Positions 33,682 through 42,447 are shown, counted from the stretch's first letter. The stretch: DNA of 64,000 nucleotides from Sphingobium cyanobacteriorum (GCF_030580935.1 NZ_JAUQOM010000011.1:30453-94452), one strand, 5' to 3'. Numbers and translations: made by a program. The notes: generated by a model from the letters alone, not told the origin.

Positions 33682-34608
33682 TCAATAGCCCCGGTTGCGG
33701 GGAACTTCGCCGTCCAGCGGCGCGCCCGATTGATGACGGCGGATATTGGCGATCAACGCGCGCGCGGCGCTGTCCGCGCGGGTCATGCTGGCGATATGGG
33801 GGGTGATGATGATGCGCGGATGCGCCCAGAATGGGTGATCGGCGGGCAATGGTTCGGGGTCGGTCACATCCAGCACCGCACCCGACAAATGCCGTTCGTC
33901 GAGCAGCGACAGCAGATCCTGCTCCACCAGATGCCCGCCCCGCCCGACATTGATCAATGCCGCACCATGGGGCAGGTGCGACAGCTTCTCCCGGCACAAA
34001 ATGCCACGAGTCTCGCCGGTCAGCGGCAGCAGGCAGATCAGGATGTCGCACTGCGCCAGAAAGGCGGGCAATGCCGCCGTCCCGGCATGGCAGGTCACGC
34101 CCTCGATCGCGCGGGGCGAGCGGCTCCATCCCGACAGCGGAAAGCCGAACGGGGCAAGCGCGCCCAGCACCGCCTGCCCCAGATTGCCCAGCCCCATCAC
34201 GCCGATCCGCCGCGCGCTCGCTGGCGTGAGCGTGATCGGCGCCCAGCGGGCCTGGCGCTGCGCTTCGCGATAGTCGATCAGGTTCCGGTGCAACGCCAGT
34301 GCCGCCATGGTGACATATTCCACCATGCCGGCGGCAATGCCCGGCTCGATCATGCGGACCACGCGAACATGGGGCGGCAGGGCGCTCATGTCGAACTGAT
34401 CGATGCCCGCCCCGATCGAAAAGAGGATGTCCAGATTGGGCAGGCTGGCGATCAGTTCGGCCGATGGACTCCAGGCGGCGAGATAACGGATCATGGCGGG
34501 ATCATGCGGCTGCGACGGATCGACAAAGGCGATGTCGCGCGCTTCGTCCGCGAAGATCGCGCGCCAGATGCGACCGCGTTCGGGATCGGATGTGTAGAGC
34601 AGGGTCAT
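33682..34608 (-). CDS. ghrA: D-2-hydroxyacid dehydrogenase (glyoxylate/hydroxypyruvate reductase A type)
   Basis: A 308-residue NAD(P)-dependent dehydrogenase. The coenzyme motif is IGVMGLGNLGQAVLGAL; catalytic Arg is in INVGRGGHLVEQDLL, Glu in VTDPEPLPADHP and His in IITPHIAS, the order of D-isomer hydroxyacid dehydrogenases of the GhrA group. It would reduce glyoxylate or hydroxypyruvate. The start at 34608 overlaps the stop of the PepSY gene as ATGA. Confidence 0.9.
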   Translation of the reverse strand: MTLLYTSDPERGRIWRAIFADEARDIAFVDPSQPHDPAMIRYLAAWSPSAELIASLPNLDILFSIGAGIDQFDMSALPPHVRVVRMIEPGIAAGMVEYVTMAALALHRNLIDYREAQRQARWAPITLTPASARRIGVMGLGNLGQAVLGALAPFGFPLSGWSRSPRAIEGVTCHAGTAALPAFLAQCDILICLLPLTGETRGILCREKLSHLPHGAALINVGRGGHLVEQDLLSLLDERHLSGAVLDVTDPEPLPADHPFWAHPRIIITPHIASMTRADSAARALIANIRRHQSGAPLDGEVPRNRGY

Positions 34609-35648
34609 ATATGCGCCTTTCGGGGGGTGGGGCGGCGGCGCTGGGCGCGGGCCTGCCACCACAGGATCGGGCCGGACAGCGACAGGGCGGCCAGCACCAG
34701 CGCCACCAGCACCAGCAATGCCGGACCGGCCGGGCCGATCACGTCGCCCGCATGGATCGGCAGTACGACCATCCACATCGCCCCATTCGTCTCGGCGCGG
34801 GTCGCGCGAATGATGCGCGGCTGGTCCAGCGTGACGATGGCGCGATGGATGGCGCGGGCGTTGCGTTCAGGCGCGGCGAAATTCACGATCATCCGGCCGC
34901 CATCGATCCGCAGGTCGCGCAGGCTGTTTTCGGGAAAGGCGCTTTGCGCCAGGCGCAGGCTGCGGTCGATCATGGCGGGCGGCGCGGCCGATGGCATCGC
35001 CGTCGCGCCGCCATCGGTCAGTTCCGGGACGATCAGCAGCAACCCGGTGCCCGCGATCAGGATCAGGAAAGCGGCGGCGACCACGCCGGTCGTGCGATGC
35101 GCCTGCCGCAGCACCAGCCGGGGCGACAGGGACCAGCGGATCGTCAGCGCCTTGGCAAAATTGCGCCTGGGCCACCAGAAATAGAGCCCGCTCACCGCCA
35201 TCATCAGCAGGGCGATCCCATTCAGCATCACCACCGTCATCCCGGCCTTGCCCGCCAGCAAGCGGTAATGGATCTGCAATGCCGCCTCGACCGGAAAGGT
35301 GAACAGGCCGCCTTTGCGCAGCAGCGCGCCACCCGCCGGATCGATCGATGCATAGGCCATATGGCCCTGCCCGTCCTGCAATTGCGCGAACCAGGTCGCG
35401 CCTTCGCCATCGGGCGCGAACAGGCGGGTGACATGATGGCCCGGCAGGGCGCTTGCCGCGCGCGCGACGGCATCCCCGGCGGAAATCACCGGCCCGGTCC
35501 CCCGGCTCGTCATGCCGGCCGGATCGATCAGGCGCGTCGCCGGCCCGCGATAGAGCAGCAGCGCCCCGGTCAACGCCTGGACCAGCAGAAAGGCCGCCAT
35601 GGCCAGGCCGATGATGCGATGAATGCGAAGCCATTGCGGACGGGTCAT
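34605..35648 (-). CDS. PepSY-associated membrane protein, possible siderophore reductase
   Basis: A 347-residue inner-membrane protein with an N-terminal helix (LRIHRIIGLAMAAFLLVQAL), a conserved His, PepSY-type periplasmic parts and three further helices, including YFWWPRRNFAKAL and a second-domain RQAHRTTGVVAAAFL. Such proteins are usually encoded beside TonB-dependent siderophore receptors, as here, and some reduce the ferric siderophore in the periplasm. It follows the receptor gene after a terminator-like hairpin, and is coupled to the hydroxyacid dehydrogenase gene. Confidence 0.88.
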   Translation of the reverse strand: MTRPQWLRIHRIIGLAMAAFLLVQALTGALLLYRGPATRLIDPAGMTSRGTGPVISAGDAVARAASALPGHHVTRLFAPDGEGATWFAQLQDGQGHMAYASIDPAGGALLRKGGLFTFPVEAALQIHYRLLAGKAGMTVVMLNGIALLMMAVSGLYFWWPRRNFAKALTIRWSLSPRLVLRQAHRTTGVVAAAFLILIAGTGLLLIVPELTDGGATAMPSAAPPAMIDRSLRLAQSAFPENSLRDLRIDGGRMIVNFAAPERNARAIHRAIVTLDQPRIIRATRAETNGAMWMVVLPIHAGDVIGPAGPALLVLVALVLAALSLSGPILWWQARAQRRRPTPRKAHI

Positions 35649-35668
35649 GCAGGTGCCTCATGCGGCAG

Positions 35669-35724
35669 GAAAAAGAAAAGGCCGCCGACGTTCCCGGAAC
35701 TTGGAGGGAGGAACGTCGGCGGCC
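35669..35724 (-). terminator. Rho-independent terminator after the TonB receptor gene
   Basis: Perfect 15-base arms GGCCGCCGACGTTCC (35680-35694) and GGAACGTCGGCGGCC (35710-35724) with a 15-base loop, followed on the minus strand by a U-rich run (complement of the A-rich 35669-35679). It lies 38 bases past the receptor stop and would limit read-through into the PepSY gene. Confidence 0.85.
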
Positions 35725-35761
35725 GGTCGGGACAGGGCGGCGTCCCGAATGTCACAGGTCT

Positions 35762-37930
35762 TTAAAAGTCGAAGCTCGCCCGCACCGTGAACGACCGCGG
35801 CATCCCCGGCTGGATCCACAGCGCCGCGTAGGAGCTGGCATAATATTTCTTGTTGAACAGGTTATCGACATTGGCCGACAATTTGATCTGGTCCGTGATG
35901 TTGAACGACCCCAGCACCTTCGCGATGGTGTAGCTCGGCAGGAAGAAGGTCGTCGCCGTCTCGCCCAGGCGACGGCCGACATGGCTCACGCCCGCGCCCA
36001 GCATCGCTTCATGATCGCCGATCGAGAAATTCTTGAACAGCAGGGCGTTGCCCTGATGCTTGGGAATGTTGATCAGCGGATCGCCCTTGCGGATCGGCGC
36101 GGCGAAATTGGGGTCCAGGGCATTGGTGGCCCAGCCAGCGTCGGTATAGGCATAGGTCACGAACAGTTCGAACCCGGCCGGCAGCTTGGCGTTGATATCG
36201 AACTCCACGCCTTGGCTTTCGGCCGCGCCGACCGGCTTGGAAAAGCCCGCATTGACCGGATCAGTGGTCAGCACATTGTTCTTCTTCATCTTGTAGAGAG
36301 ACAGGGTGCTGGTCAGGCGACCATCGGGCGTCACGAACTTGGCGCCGACTTCATAGGAGCGGCTCGTTTCCGGCGCGAACGGCTGGCCGTCGAAGCCCAC
36401 GCCGCTGTTGGGACGGAAGCCCTTGCCGTAGCTGGCGTAGAAGGACAGGCTGCTGGTCGGCTCGAACACCAGGCCGGCCATCGGGCTGAACTTGGTATAG
36501 GATGCGCGGGGATTTGTGCCGTTCAGGCGCAGGTCGATGTCCTGGCTGAAATCGTCATAGCGTCCACCGAACCGCACCTTGAACTGTTCGGTGATCTCGA
36601 TCTGGTCCTGCGCATAGATGCCCCAGGCCTTCTGGATCTCGGTCGCATTCTGGATAACCGCAGTCGGGATTTTATCCGCGATCGTATAGTCGGGATTGAA
36701 GATGTCGATCGCGTAGGACTGGTCCGCCGCGCTCGGCCGGTAACGGGTCTGGAAGGTCTTGATCTTGAACTTGTCCCAGTCCGCGCCGATGCGGATATTG
36801 TGGACGATCGACCCGGTTTCCAGCTTGCCGCTGATTTCACCGCGGAACACCATATGGGTGGTGCTGTAATCGCGATAGCGGCGCTGGCGCGACAGGGTGC
36901 GGCCATCGGCATAGATGCGCTGGCGACCTGCAATCGGGTTGTTCAGATTATAGACGAGTTCGGGATCGCTCGAAAAACCCTTGAAGGTCGTATCCTTGTA
37001 CCCCGCGCCCAGCATCAGCGTCCAGTCGTCGCTGAAATCATGCTGATATTGCGCCTGATGGCCCAGCACCTCGACCTTGGTGGGGCCGTCATTGGGGTTG
37101 CCCAGGAAGCGGCTATTGGGGATCGCACCCAGATTATAGCTGATCGACTTGTCGGCGTTGATCGTCGGGATCGCCACCACACCGCGTTCGAACGGGACTT
37201 CCTGGTTCACATATTCCAGTTCGTATGTGAAGATGTCCTTGTCCGTCAGCTTCGCCAGGAAGGACGGGGTCAGCGTATATTTTTGCGTCTCCACCGTGTC
37301 GCGGAAGCTTTCCGCCTGTTCGGACGACCCGTTGATGCGCACCGCGACGGTGTCGGACAGCGGCAGGTTATAGTCGGCCTCGACGCGATAGGTTTCCCAG
37401 CGCCCGGCGGACACGGAGAAGCTGCCACCTTCCTTGAAGGTCGGCTTCTTGGTCACGATGTTGATCGTGCCGCCCGGCTCGCCGCGCCCGAACAGGGCCG
37501 AATTGGGGCCCTTGAGCACTTCGATCCGCTCGACATTGGATGCATCGCGCGGGCCGCCATAGCCACGCCCGCCGTTGAAGCCGTTGACCAGGAAGCCGCT
37601 CGGAAAATTCTCGTCGCCGGCAAAGCCGCGGATCGCGAAACTGTCCCACAGGCCGCCGAAATTATTCTGCTTCGACACGCCACTCGCCAGTTCCAGCGCG
37701 GTGTCGAGCCGGGTGATGTTGAGGTTGTCGAGCAGCTTGCCTTCCAGGAACTGGACCGCCTGCGGGATTTCCTTGACCGGGGTGTCGCCGAAATATTGGC
37801 GCTTGAGGCCGGTCACGACGATTTCCCCATCGGGGGTCGCGGCGGGCGTCTGCGCCTGCGCGGCGGAAGAGAGGGCGAGGACGGCGGTGCCGGCGGCGAA
37901 GGCCAGGCGGCGTGCGGATGATGGTCGCAT
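35762..37930 (-). CDS. TonB-dependent siderophore-type receptor
   Basis: A 722-residue outer-membrane receptor. Signal peptide ends AQAQ; the plug domain begins near EIVVTGLKRQY (a TonB-box-like EIVVTG) and contains NVERIEVLKGPNSALFGRGEPGGTINIVTKKP, the standard siderophore-receptor plug motif. The barrel ends in FTVRASFDF with terminal Phe. Length is normal. It is accompanied by a PepSY protein, supporting a role in iron-siderophore uptake, though the adjacent HupE operon raises nickel or cobalt as alternatives. No clear Fur box is visible in the 330 bases upstream. Confidence 0.93.
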   Translation of the reverse strand: MRPSSARRLAFAAGTAVLALSSAAQAQTPAATPDGEIVVTGLKRQYFGDTPVKEIPQAVQFLEGKLLDNLNITRLDTALELASGVSKQNNFGGLWDSFAIRGFAGDENFPSGFLVNGFNGGRGYGGPRDASNVERIEVLKGPNSALFGRGEPGGTINIVTKKPTFKEGGSFSVSAGRWETYRVEADYNLPLSDTVAVRINGSSEQAESFRDTVETQKYTLTPSFLAKLTDKDIFTYELEYVNQEVPFERGVVAIPTINADKSISYNLGAIPNSRFLGNPNDGPTKVEVLGHQAQYQHDFSDDWTLMLGAGYKDTTFKGFSSDPELVYNLNNPIAGRQRIYADGRTLSRQRRYRDYSTTHMVFRGEISGKLETGSIVHNIRIGADWDKFKIKTFQTRYRPSAADQSYAIDIFNPDYTIADKIPTAVIQNATEIQKAWGIYAQDQIEITEQFKVRFGGRYDDFSQDIDLRLNGTNPRASYTKFSPMAGLVFEPTSSLSFYASYGKGFRPNSGVGFDGQPFAPETSRSYEVGAKFVTPDGRLTSTLSLYKMKKNNVLTTDPVNAGFSKPVGAAESQGVEFDINAKLPAGFELFVTYAYTDAGWATNALDPNFAAPIRKGDPLINIPKHQGNALLFKNFSIGDHEAMLGAGVSHVGRRLGETATTFFLPSYTIAKVLGSFNITDQIKLSANVDNLFNKKYYASSYAALWIQPGMPRSFTVRASFDF

Positions 37931-38259
37931 AATGTTTAACCCCTTATAAAATCGCTATTGCCCAATGTCCTGCGAAACGGGGGGACCGGCTGGTCGTCTC
38001 TGTTCCCGCGCGGACTTATGTCCTGTCATCGGGGCCGGTCCGTCGGGTGATTGATCACCTCTTCTTGCATTCGAGGCTAGATCGCGTGACGGAAATATTA
38101 CATCAAACTTGGCGTATCGAACGGTGCAATATTGTGAATCCGGGGGCCTTACGGCAGGAAAATGCTGTGCCCGATTTTTGACCGGAATGCACCAAAATCC
38201 TTGGGAAATGGCCGCCTTCCTGCGAGGAAGGCGGCCCAGGAGACCCTAACGCAGGACCG
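37931..38259. other. Intergenic region upstream of the TonB receptor
   Basis: About 330 bases between the receptor start and the acyltransferase stop. It holds a terminator-like hairpin at 38210-38236 and AT-rich stretches around 38086-38135 likely containing the receptor promoter. I looked for a cobalamin-riboswitch B12 box and a Fur box and found neither convincingly. Confidence 0.6.
38210..38236 (-). terminator. Hairpin after the acyltransferase gene
   Basis: Perfect 11-base arms GGCCGCCTTCC (38210-38220) and GGAAGGCGGCC (38226-38236), loop of five, 24 bases past the stop of the minus-strand acyltransferase gene. The U-tract on the minus strand is short, so termination may be partial. Confidence 0.65.
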
Positions 38260-39498
38260 TCAGAGATATTTGAGCCACCATATGTCCTTGCGGCGCTGTT
38301 TGAGCTGCGCGAACCAGCGGGTGGGGAAGTAGAGAACCGGGATCAGGATCACGACCCAAAGCCATACCCAGCGCAGTTGATCGACGCCGAACACCGTGCC
38401 CTTGGTCGGTCCATACAGGACGAGCGCGACATTATAGAGCGCCTTGAGGACATAGAGATGCAGCACATAATAGAACATCGGCGCGCCGCCCAGCAGGGCC
38501 AGGTGCGGCATCAGCTTGCTGCCCTCGAACCGTTCGAACAGGGCGAGCAGCAGGCAGCCGGTGCCGATGGTCGGCATCAGGAACAGCAGTGATGGCGGAT
38601 ATTTGGTCAGCGCCAGAAAGCTCATGACGGTGCGCAGCGGCGTTTCGCCCACGAACCATGGCTTGTCGCCATAGACATTGAGGTAACGGATGGCGATGAA
38701 ACCGGCGATCATGCCCAGCCCCAGCATCGTCAGCCGCCGGATGCGCGGGGCAGGATCGCTGCCGCGCGCGAACCACGGCCCGCAGGCATAGCCCAGCAGG
38801 ATCACGCCGATCCATGGCAGGATCGGATAGGTGGTCTTGACCGCGATCCCGCCCACCTCGATCAGCGACCGCTGGTGCAGCACCGCCCAGATCGCATAGC
38901 CCGGCTGGTCCGCCGTCAGTCGGATCGGATCGAGCAGATTGTGGAGGCACACGATCGCCAGCCCGACCGCGAACTGCGCCGGGCGCGGCAGGTGCAGCAG
39001 CGCGGCGAGCGCGATCATGCTGATCCCGATCGCCCAGATCACCTGCAACCAGATCGCCGTGGGGGGAAAGGCGGGCGCCTGCGTCGGCCAAGCGTAGCCG
39101 ACCACGGTGAATTCCAGCACGATCAGGAACAGGCCGCGCTTGAACAGGAATTCGGATACCTGGCCCTTGCTGTGCGACTGGCCATAGAGCCAGGCGGACA
39201 GGCCGGTCAGCGCGACGAAGGTGGGCGCGCAAAAGGTCGACAGCAACCGGGTGAAGAACAGCCCCGGATCGGTCGTGTTGGCGTTCACCGGGTCAGTGAC
39301 CTGCAAATGCAGGAACCATGTTTCGCGGACATGGTCGACCAGCATGAACAGCATGACCAGCCCGCGCAGCGCGTCGATGGCGATCAACCGCGTCCGTGCC
39401 TTTGCGGCCTCGATCGGCGGCGCGGCGGCCCGAAGGCCGATGGGGGGCGCCTGCCCTGCAACACTGTTCATCTGTCTGTCCCTCGCTTGGCTCTTCAT
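38260..39498 (-). CDS. Multi-pass membrane protein, DUF1624/heparan-alpha-glucosaminide acyltransferase-like
   Basis: A 412-residue protein with about ten membrane segments. The first reads RLIAIDALRGLVMLFMLVDHVRETW, the RG...H pattern of membrane acyltransferases of the DUF1624/HGSNAT type; WKY-rich C-terminus follows. It may modify a surface sugar or lipid. It is the last gene of the DUF4198/HupE operon and its start overlaps the previous stop as ATGA. An ATG at 39471 is an alternative start. Why an acyltransferase is coupled to metal-transport genes is unclear. Confidence 0.75.
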   Translation of the reverse strand: MKSQARDRQMNSVAGQAPPIGLRAAAPPIEAAKARTRLIAIDALRGLVMLFMLVDHVRETWFLHLQVTDPVNANTTDPGLFFTRLLSTFCAPTFVALTGLSAWLYGQSHSKGQVSEFLFKRGLFLIVLEFTVVGYAWPTQAPAFPPTAIWLQVIWAIGISMIALAALLHLPRPAQFAVGLAIVCLHNLLDPIRLTADQPGYAIWAVLHQRSLIEVGGIAVKTTYPILPWIGVILLGYACGPWFARGSDPAPRIRRLTMLGLGMIAGFIAIRYLNVYGDKPWFVGETPLRTVMSFLALTKYPPSLLFLMPTIGTGCLLLALFERFEGSKLMPHLALLGGAPMFYYVLHLYVLKALYNVALVLYGPTKGTVFGVDQLRWVWLWVVILIPVLYFPTRWFAQLKQRRKDIWWLKYL

Positions 39499-40103
39499 GC
39501 CCCCTTGGGCAGGAAGAGATCCTTGTAGAAGCCGACCGTCTTGACGGTCACGGTCACGGGCGTTTCGCCCTTGTTACGGAAATACCAGCCATGGGTGCCA
39601 TCGAACGGCGCGGTGAAATCGCCCCGGCCATCTGACAGCTTCAGTTCCTTCCAGTAATCGGTGAAGGAACCGTCGGTGGCGTTGGCCTTCTCGCCATGCA
39701 TCTCGGCCTTCACCGGGCCGCTCGCTGTCCACATGAAAACAAAGCTGTCGCCCTTGACCATATGCGCCTTCACTTCCTGGCCGCTATGCGGCGCCAGGGT
39801 GATGGTCATCTCGTCCTGACGCCAGGCGGCCGACCTGGCGATCGTTGCCTTGGTCGGGATCGCGATGTCGGCCGGCGCGGCGGCTTGCGGCGCGGGCGCG
39901 GTTCCGGTCGCTGCACCCGCGACCATGCCATTCAGGCCGATCGCGCTGCCGATGCCGGTCGGGTCGATGCCATATTCGGCCGGCAGCACGAACAGGGTGA
40001 CGATCGCGATCGCGGCGATCGCGGCGCCCCCGGTCGCCTTGGCCAGCGTGGCGGGCGACGGGCTGATGCGGGGGGGCAGGGCGGATGCGTTCTGTACGGT
40101 CAT
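39495..40103 (-). CDS. Membrane-anchored periplasmic protein of unknown function
   Basis: A 202-residue protein with one membrane segment (GGAAIAAIAIVTLFVLPAEYGIDP, about 25-48), a Pro/Ala-rich linker, and a soluble C-terminal domain with alternating strands (MTITLAPHSGQEVKAHMVKGDSFVFMW...GTHGWYFRNKGETPVTVTVKT). Homologues are usually called transmembrane anchor proteins and occur beside HupE genes. The beta-rich domain could bind metal or carry substrates, but no ligand set stands out. Confidence 0.7.
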   Translation of the reverse strand: MTVQNASALPPRISPSPATLAKATGGAAIAAIAIVTLFVLPAEYGIDPTGIGSAIGLNGMVAGAATGTAPAPQAAAPADIAIPTKATIARSAAWRQDEMTITLAPHSGQEVKAHMVKGDSFVFMWTASGPVKAEMHGEKANATDGSFTDYWKELKLSDGRGDFTAPFDGTHGWYFRNKGETPVTVTVKTVGFYKDLFLPKGA

Positions 40104-40104
40104 G

Positions 40105-40833
40105 TCAGGCCCCCTGGGTGAAATAGCCGGCCAGTTGATAGCCGATGAGGACGAAGCCGGCGGTCATCAGCGCGGCGTTGGCGATGATGGCGCTGCGGTT
40201 GAAACCGGGCGACAGGCGCCACAGGTTCATCAGCAGCAGGATGATCGCCAGCGCCATGAACTGGCCCATCTCGACGCCCACATTGAAACTTATGAGATTA
40301 TATATCATTCCGTCTCTTGCCAGTGTCAACTCCTGCAACTTCGTCGCCAGGCCGAAACCGTGGAAGAAGCCGAAGATCAGCACCGCCGCCCTGGGATTGG
40401 GCGCAATGCCGAACCATGTGCGGAACCCGTTGAGATTGTCGACCGCCTTATAGACCACCGACAGGCCGATGATCGCGTCGATCAGGAAAGGATTGGCCCG
40501 GATATCGAGCAGCACGCCCAGCAGCAGCGTGCTGCTGTGCCCGATCGCGAACAGCGTCACATAGGCGGCCACATCCTTCATCCGGTAGAGGAAGAAGATG
40601 ACACCCGCCAGGAACAGCAGATGGTCGTATCCTGTGACCATATGCTTGGCCCCCAGATACATGTAGGGGATGATGTTGATCCCCGATGCGCCCTCGATGA
40701 ACGCCTTGTCATTCTCATTGACGCCATGCGCCCAGAGCGGGGCGCTCAGCAGCGCCAGGGCCAGCCCCAGGAACACCAGCGCGACCCGCCGCACGCCTGG
40801 AAACAGAAGCGGTGGGCGGGTCGCGCCGTACAT
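40105..40833 (-). CDS. hupE: HupE/UreJ-family metal permease
   Basis: A 242-residue inner-membrane protein. After a signal-like segment ending WAHG come about seven helices. The family motif HX5DH is at residues 64-71 (HMVTGYDH) and the second motif FHGFGLA at about 157-163. HupE proteins carry nickel or cobalt; some in this subgroup have no proven substrate. It follows a small His-rich protein gene by three bases and sits in a DUF4198-headed operon, consistent with a periplasmic metal delivery route. Confidence 0.88.
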   Translation of the reverse strand: MYGATRPPLLFPGVRRVALVFLGLALALLSAPLWAHGVNENDKAFIEGASGINIIPYMYLGAKHMVTGYDHLLFLAGVIFFLYRMKDVAAYVTLFAIGHSSTLLLGVLLDIRANPFLIDAIIGLSVVYKAVDNLNGFRTWFGIAPNPRAAVLIFGFFHGFGLATKLQELTLARDGMIYNLISFNVGVEMGQFMALAIILLLMNLWRLSPGFNRSAIIANAALMTAGFVLIGYQLAGYFTQGA

Positions 40834-40836
40834 GGC

Positions 40837-41217
40837 TTATTGCGCCTGGAAGGTGGCGAAGCTCTTGGCGCCGCTCTTGTCGACCAGCGCGACCACCAGC
40901 TTGGCACCCTTGGCCGGCTTGAAGCCCGCGGCGCTCAGCCTGTTGCCGCCTGCGGGCTTGAGCGCCGCTTCGGTCTTGGCGCCCGCGGCGGTCTGGGTCA
41001 GCTTGGCGGTGAAGCCGGCCGCCGCCAGCGGTTCATCCTCTTCGCTCAGATACACGTCGACCCCCTTGGGGCCGGCGACCAGTTCGATCATCGTTTCGCC
41101 GGTCATCTGGACCAGGCCGCCATGTTGCGGTTTCATGCTGCCATGGGCGTGCAGCATCGCGGGCGCGGCCATCATCGCGATGGCGGCGATGCCGGTGCGG
41201 AACAGGTCGGATTTCAT
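40837..41217 (-). CDS. Small periplasmic protein, possible metal-binding accessory
   Basis: A 126-residue protein with a signal peptide ending MLHAHG, giving a mature N-terminus with His and Met (HGSMKPQHGG), followed by a small beta domain rich in Lys and Ala. The second of two adjacent ATGs (41217) has the better distance to AAGGAG. Function is unknown; position between DUF4198 and HupE suggests it shuttles metal to the permease. Confidence 0.65.
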   Translation of the reverse strand: MKSDLFRTGIAAIAMMAAPAMLHAHGSMKPQHGGLVQMTGETMIELVAGPKGVDVYLSEEDEPLAAAGFTAKLTQTAAGAKTEAALKPAGGNRLSAAGFKPAKGAKLVVALVDKSGAKSFATFQAQ

Positions 41218-41255
41218 CATGCTCTCCTTGGAAACGGGGTGGCGCGCAGCCGGTA

Positions 41256-41999
41256 TCATTCCGGCAGATGCGGCAGGACGAAGGACAGGGAGGCGCGATA
41301 TTCCTCATGATCGACCTTCTTGTCGGTGGTCTGGCCGACATGGATCGCCATCAGGACATTGAGGCCCTGATTGCGCAGCTTGATCATGGCCGTGCCGTCC
41401 GTGCCGGTCTTGGCTGGCGCGGCTTCGTCGGGATCGTTGACATAATCCTGCATCACCGTCGCGCCGGCGATGGGCTTGCCCTTGTACAGGACGCGCACCT
41501 TCATCGGTTCGCCCATCTTCTGCGGAATGGCGATGTCTGCGGGCACGATCTGGAGCACATGCCCCTCGAACAGCGGCACCGGCTTGGTCGGCACCTGGTT
41601 CAGATGGACGGCATATTTGAAATTATGCTCGGCCAGCGTCGCATTGGGCACTTCGTCGCGCCCCTTGTTATGCCATTCACCGTCCGGCGTCTTGCTCCAA
41701 TAGCCATAGTCCATGACCGCCGCGACGGCGGCGACCGGCTCGTCGCTGTCCACGACCGGGATCGCGCCGGCGGTACGCAGCGACGTGTTCACCGGCGCCC
41801 AGTCGGCGTCATAGCCGGTGACGCTTTTGACCAGTGGCAACCGCTTGACCGCATCCAGATCATCCGCGCCGACGCCATAGACCAGCGCCAGTTGCTTGGC
41901 GCGCGGTGCGAACCAGATGCCATGGGCGCTGAGCGGTGCGGCCATGCCGGCCAGAGTTACGGCGCCGATGGCGACCGTGGCGAGACGTCTGAAAGGCAT
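41256..41999 (-). CDS. DUF4198-domain periplasmic protein (nickel/cobalt transport-associated)
   Basis: A 247-residue secreted protein with a signal peptide ending APLSAHGIWF; the mature His is the usual first residue of this family. The C-terminal half has an Ig-like domain (MKVRVLYKGKPIAGATV...TDGTAMIKL). DUF4198 proteins are found next to nickel and cobalt transporters and are thought to bind the metal in the periplasm. It heads the operon with HupE. A much longer in-frame extension to 42206 exists, but only 41999 gives a signal peptide. Confidence 0.85.
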   Translation of the reverse strand: MPFRRLATVAIGAVTLAGMAAPLSAHGIWFAPRAKQLALVYGVGADDLDAVKRLPLVKSVTGYDADWAPVNTSLRTAGAIPVVDSDEPVAAVAAVMDYGYWSKTPDGEWHNKGRDEVPNATLAEHNFKYAVHLNQVPTKPVPLFEGHVLQIVPADIAIPQKMGEPMKVRVLYKGKPIAGATVMQDYVNDPDEAAPAKTGTDGTAMIKLRNQGLNVLMAIHVGQTTDKKVDHEEYRASLSFVLPHLPE

Positions 42000-42056
42000 C
42001 TTCTGCTCCTCGATAGGGGGGGTCCCTTGATGGTCGAGGCTATGATGCGGACGCGA

Positions 42057-42068
42057 CGGAATGTTCCG
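42057..42068. promoter_or_regulatory. 12-base palindrome CGGAATGTTCCG
   Basis: A perfect palindrome about 60 bases upstream of the DUF4198 start, between the start and the bidirectional terminator hairpin. Suitable as an operator for a dimeric repressor of the metal operon; the protein is unknown. Confidence 0.4.
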
Positions 42069-42097
42069 AATCTGTGACATGGCCAGGTGGAAAATGT

Positions 42098-42143
42098 TAA
42101 AAAGACGGCTGGCGAAGCATAGTGCTTCGTCAGCCGTCTTTTT
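42098..42143. terminator. Bidirectional terminator / possible attenuator in front of the DUF4198 operon
   Basis: Arms GACGGCTGGCGAAGCA (42104-42119) and TGCTTCGTCAGCCGTC (42123-42138) pair over 16 bases with one G-T, loop of three, flanked by AAAAA on the left and TTTTT on the right, so it can terminate on both strands. No intact plus-strand gene ends just before it. It sits about 100 bases upstream of the DUF4198 start, so on the minus strand it would lie in a leader. It may be left from a lost neighbour or act as an attenuator. Confidence 0.85.
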
Positions 42144-42300
42144 GCGATCCTCTCGCAAGTGCGGAGGGGGGAAGCCCTGTCGGGCCAGTGGCGCGCGATC
42201 GGCCATTGTCTCCTGCTGGAATGGTGGATTACTGAAATCCGGCCTTGTCGCGCAGGCGGCGCATGGCCGGACGGATCATCACCCTGTCGGGAGTCGTGCA
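42144..42300. other. Intergenic sequence between the terminator hairpin and the adhC remnant
   Basis: No gene is supported. On the minus strand AGGAGACA precedes an ATG at 42206 whose frame runs through the terminator hairpin into the DUF4198 gene; its composition is not protein-like. Together with 42000-42143 this makes about 300 bases without a gene. Confidence 0.5.
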
Positions 42301-42426
42301 ATGAAAAGCCGCGCCGCCGTTGCCTTCGACCCGATGACCGCCCATGTCCTGTCCTTGCGGCAATTCAGCAAGGGCGTTGACCTGATGCATGCGGGCCAAT
42401 CCATCCGCAGCGTCATGTTGTTCTGA
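42301..42426 (+). pseudogene. adhC: Internal-deletion remnant of class III alcohol dehydrogenase (adhC)
   Basis: A 41-codon frame begins MKSRAAVAF, the standard start of S-(hydroxymethyl)glutathione dehydrogenase, then jumps to DPMTAHVLSLRQF and ends GVDLMHAGQSIRSVMLF, the standard C-terminus of the same enzyme. About 325 codons are missing, and the junction is in frame. GGGAG at 42288-42292 still provides a start signal. It cannot be an active enzyme, since both zinc sites and the coenzyme fold are gone. The VOC gene that often follows adhC remains downstream. Confidence 0.85.
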
Positions 42427-42447
42427 TCATATCAAGGAGACGGATCG

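Noticed and set aside
37931..38259. Cobalamin riboswitch or Fur box upstream of the TonB receptor
   Set aside because: Looked for because of the HupE/TonB context; no B12 box and no convincing 19-base Fur palindrome are present.
42000..42206. Extended N-terminus of the DUF4198 gene from ATG 42206
   Set aside because: The extension reads through the terminator hairpin and loses the signal peptide position; the start at 41999 gives a proper signal sequence.
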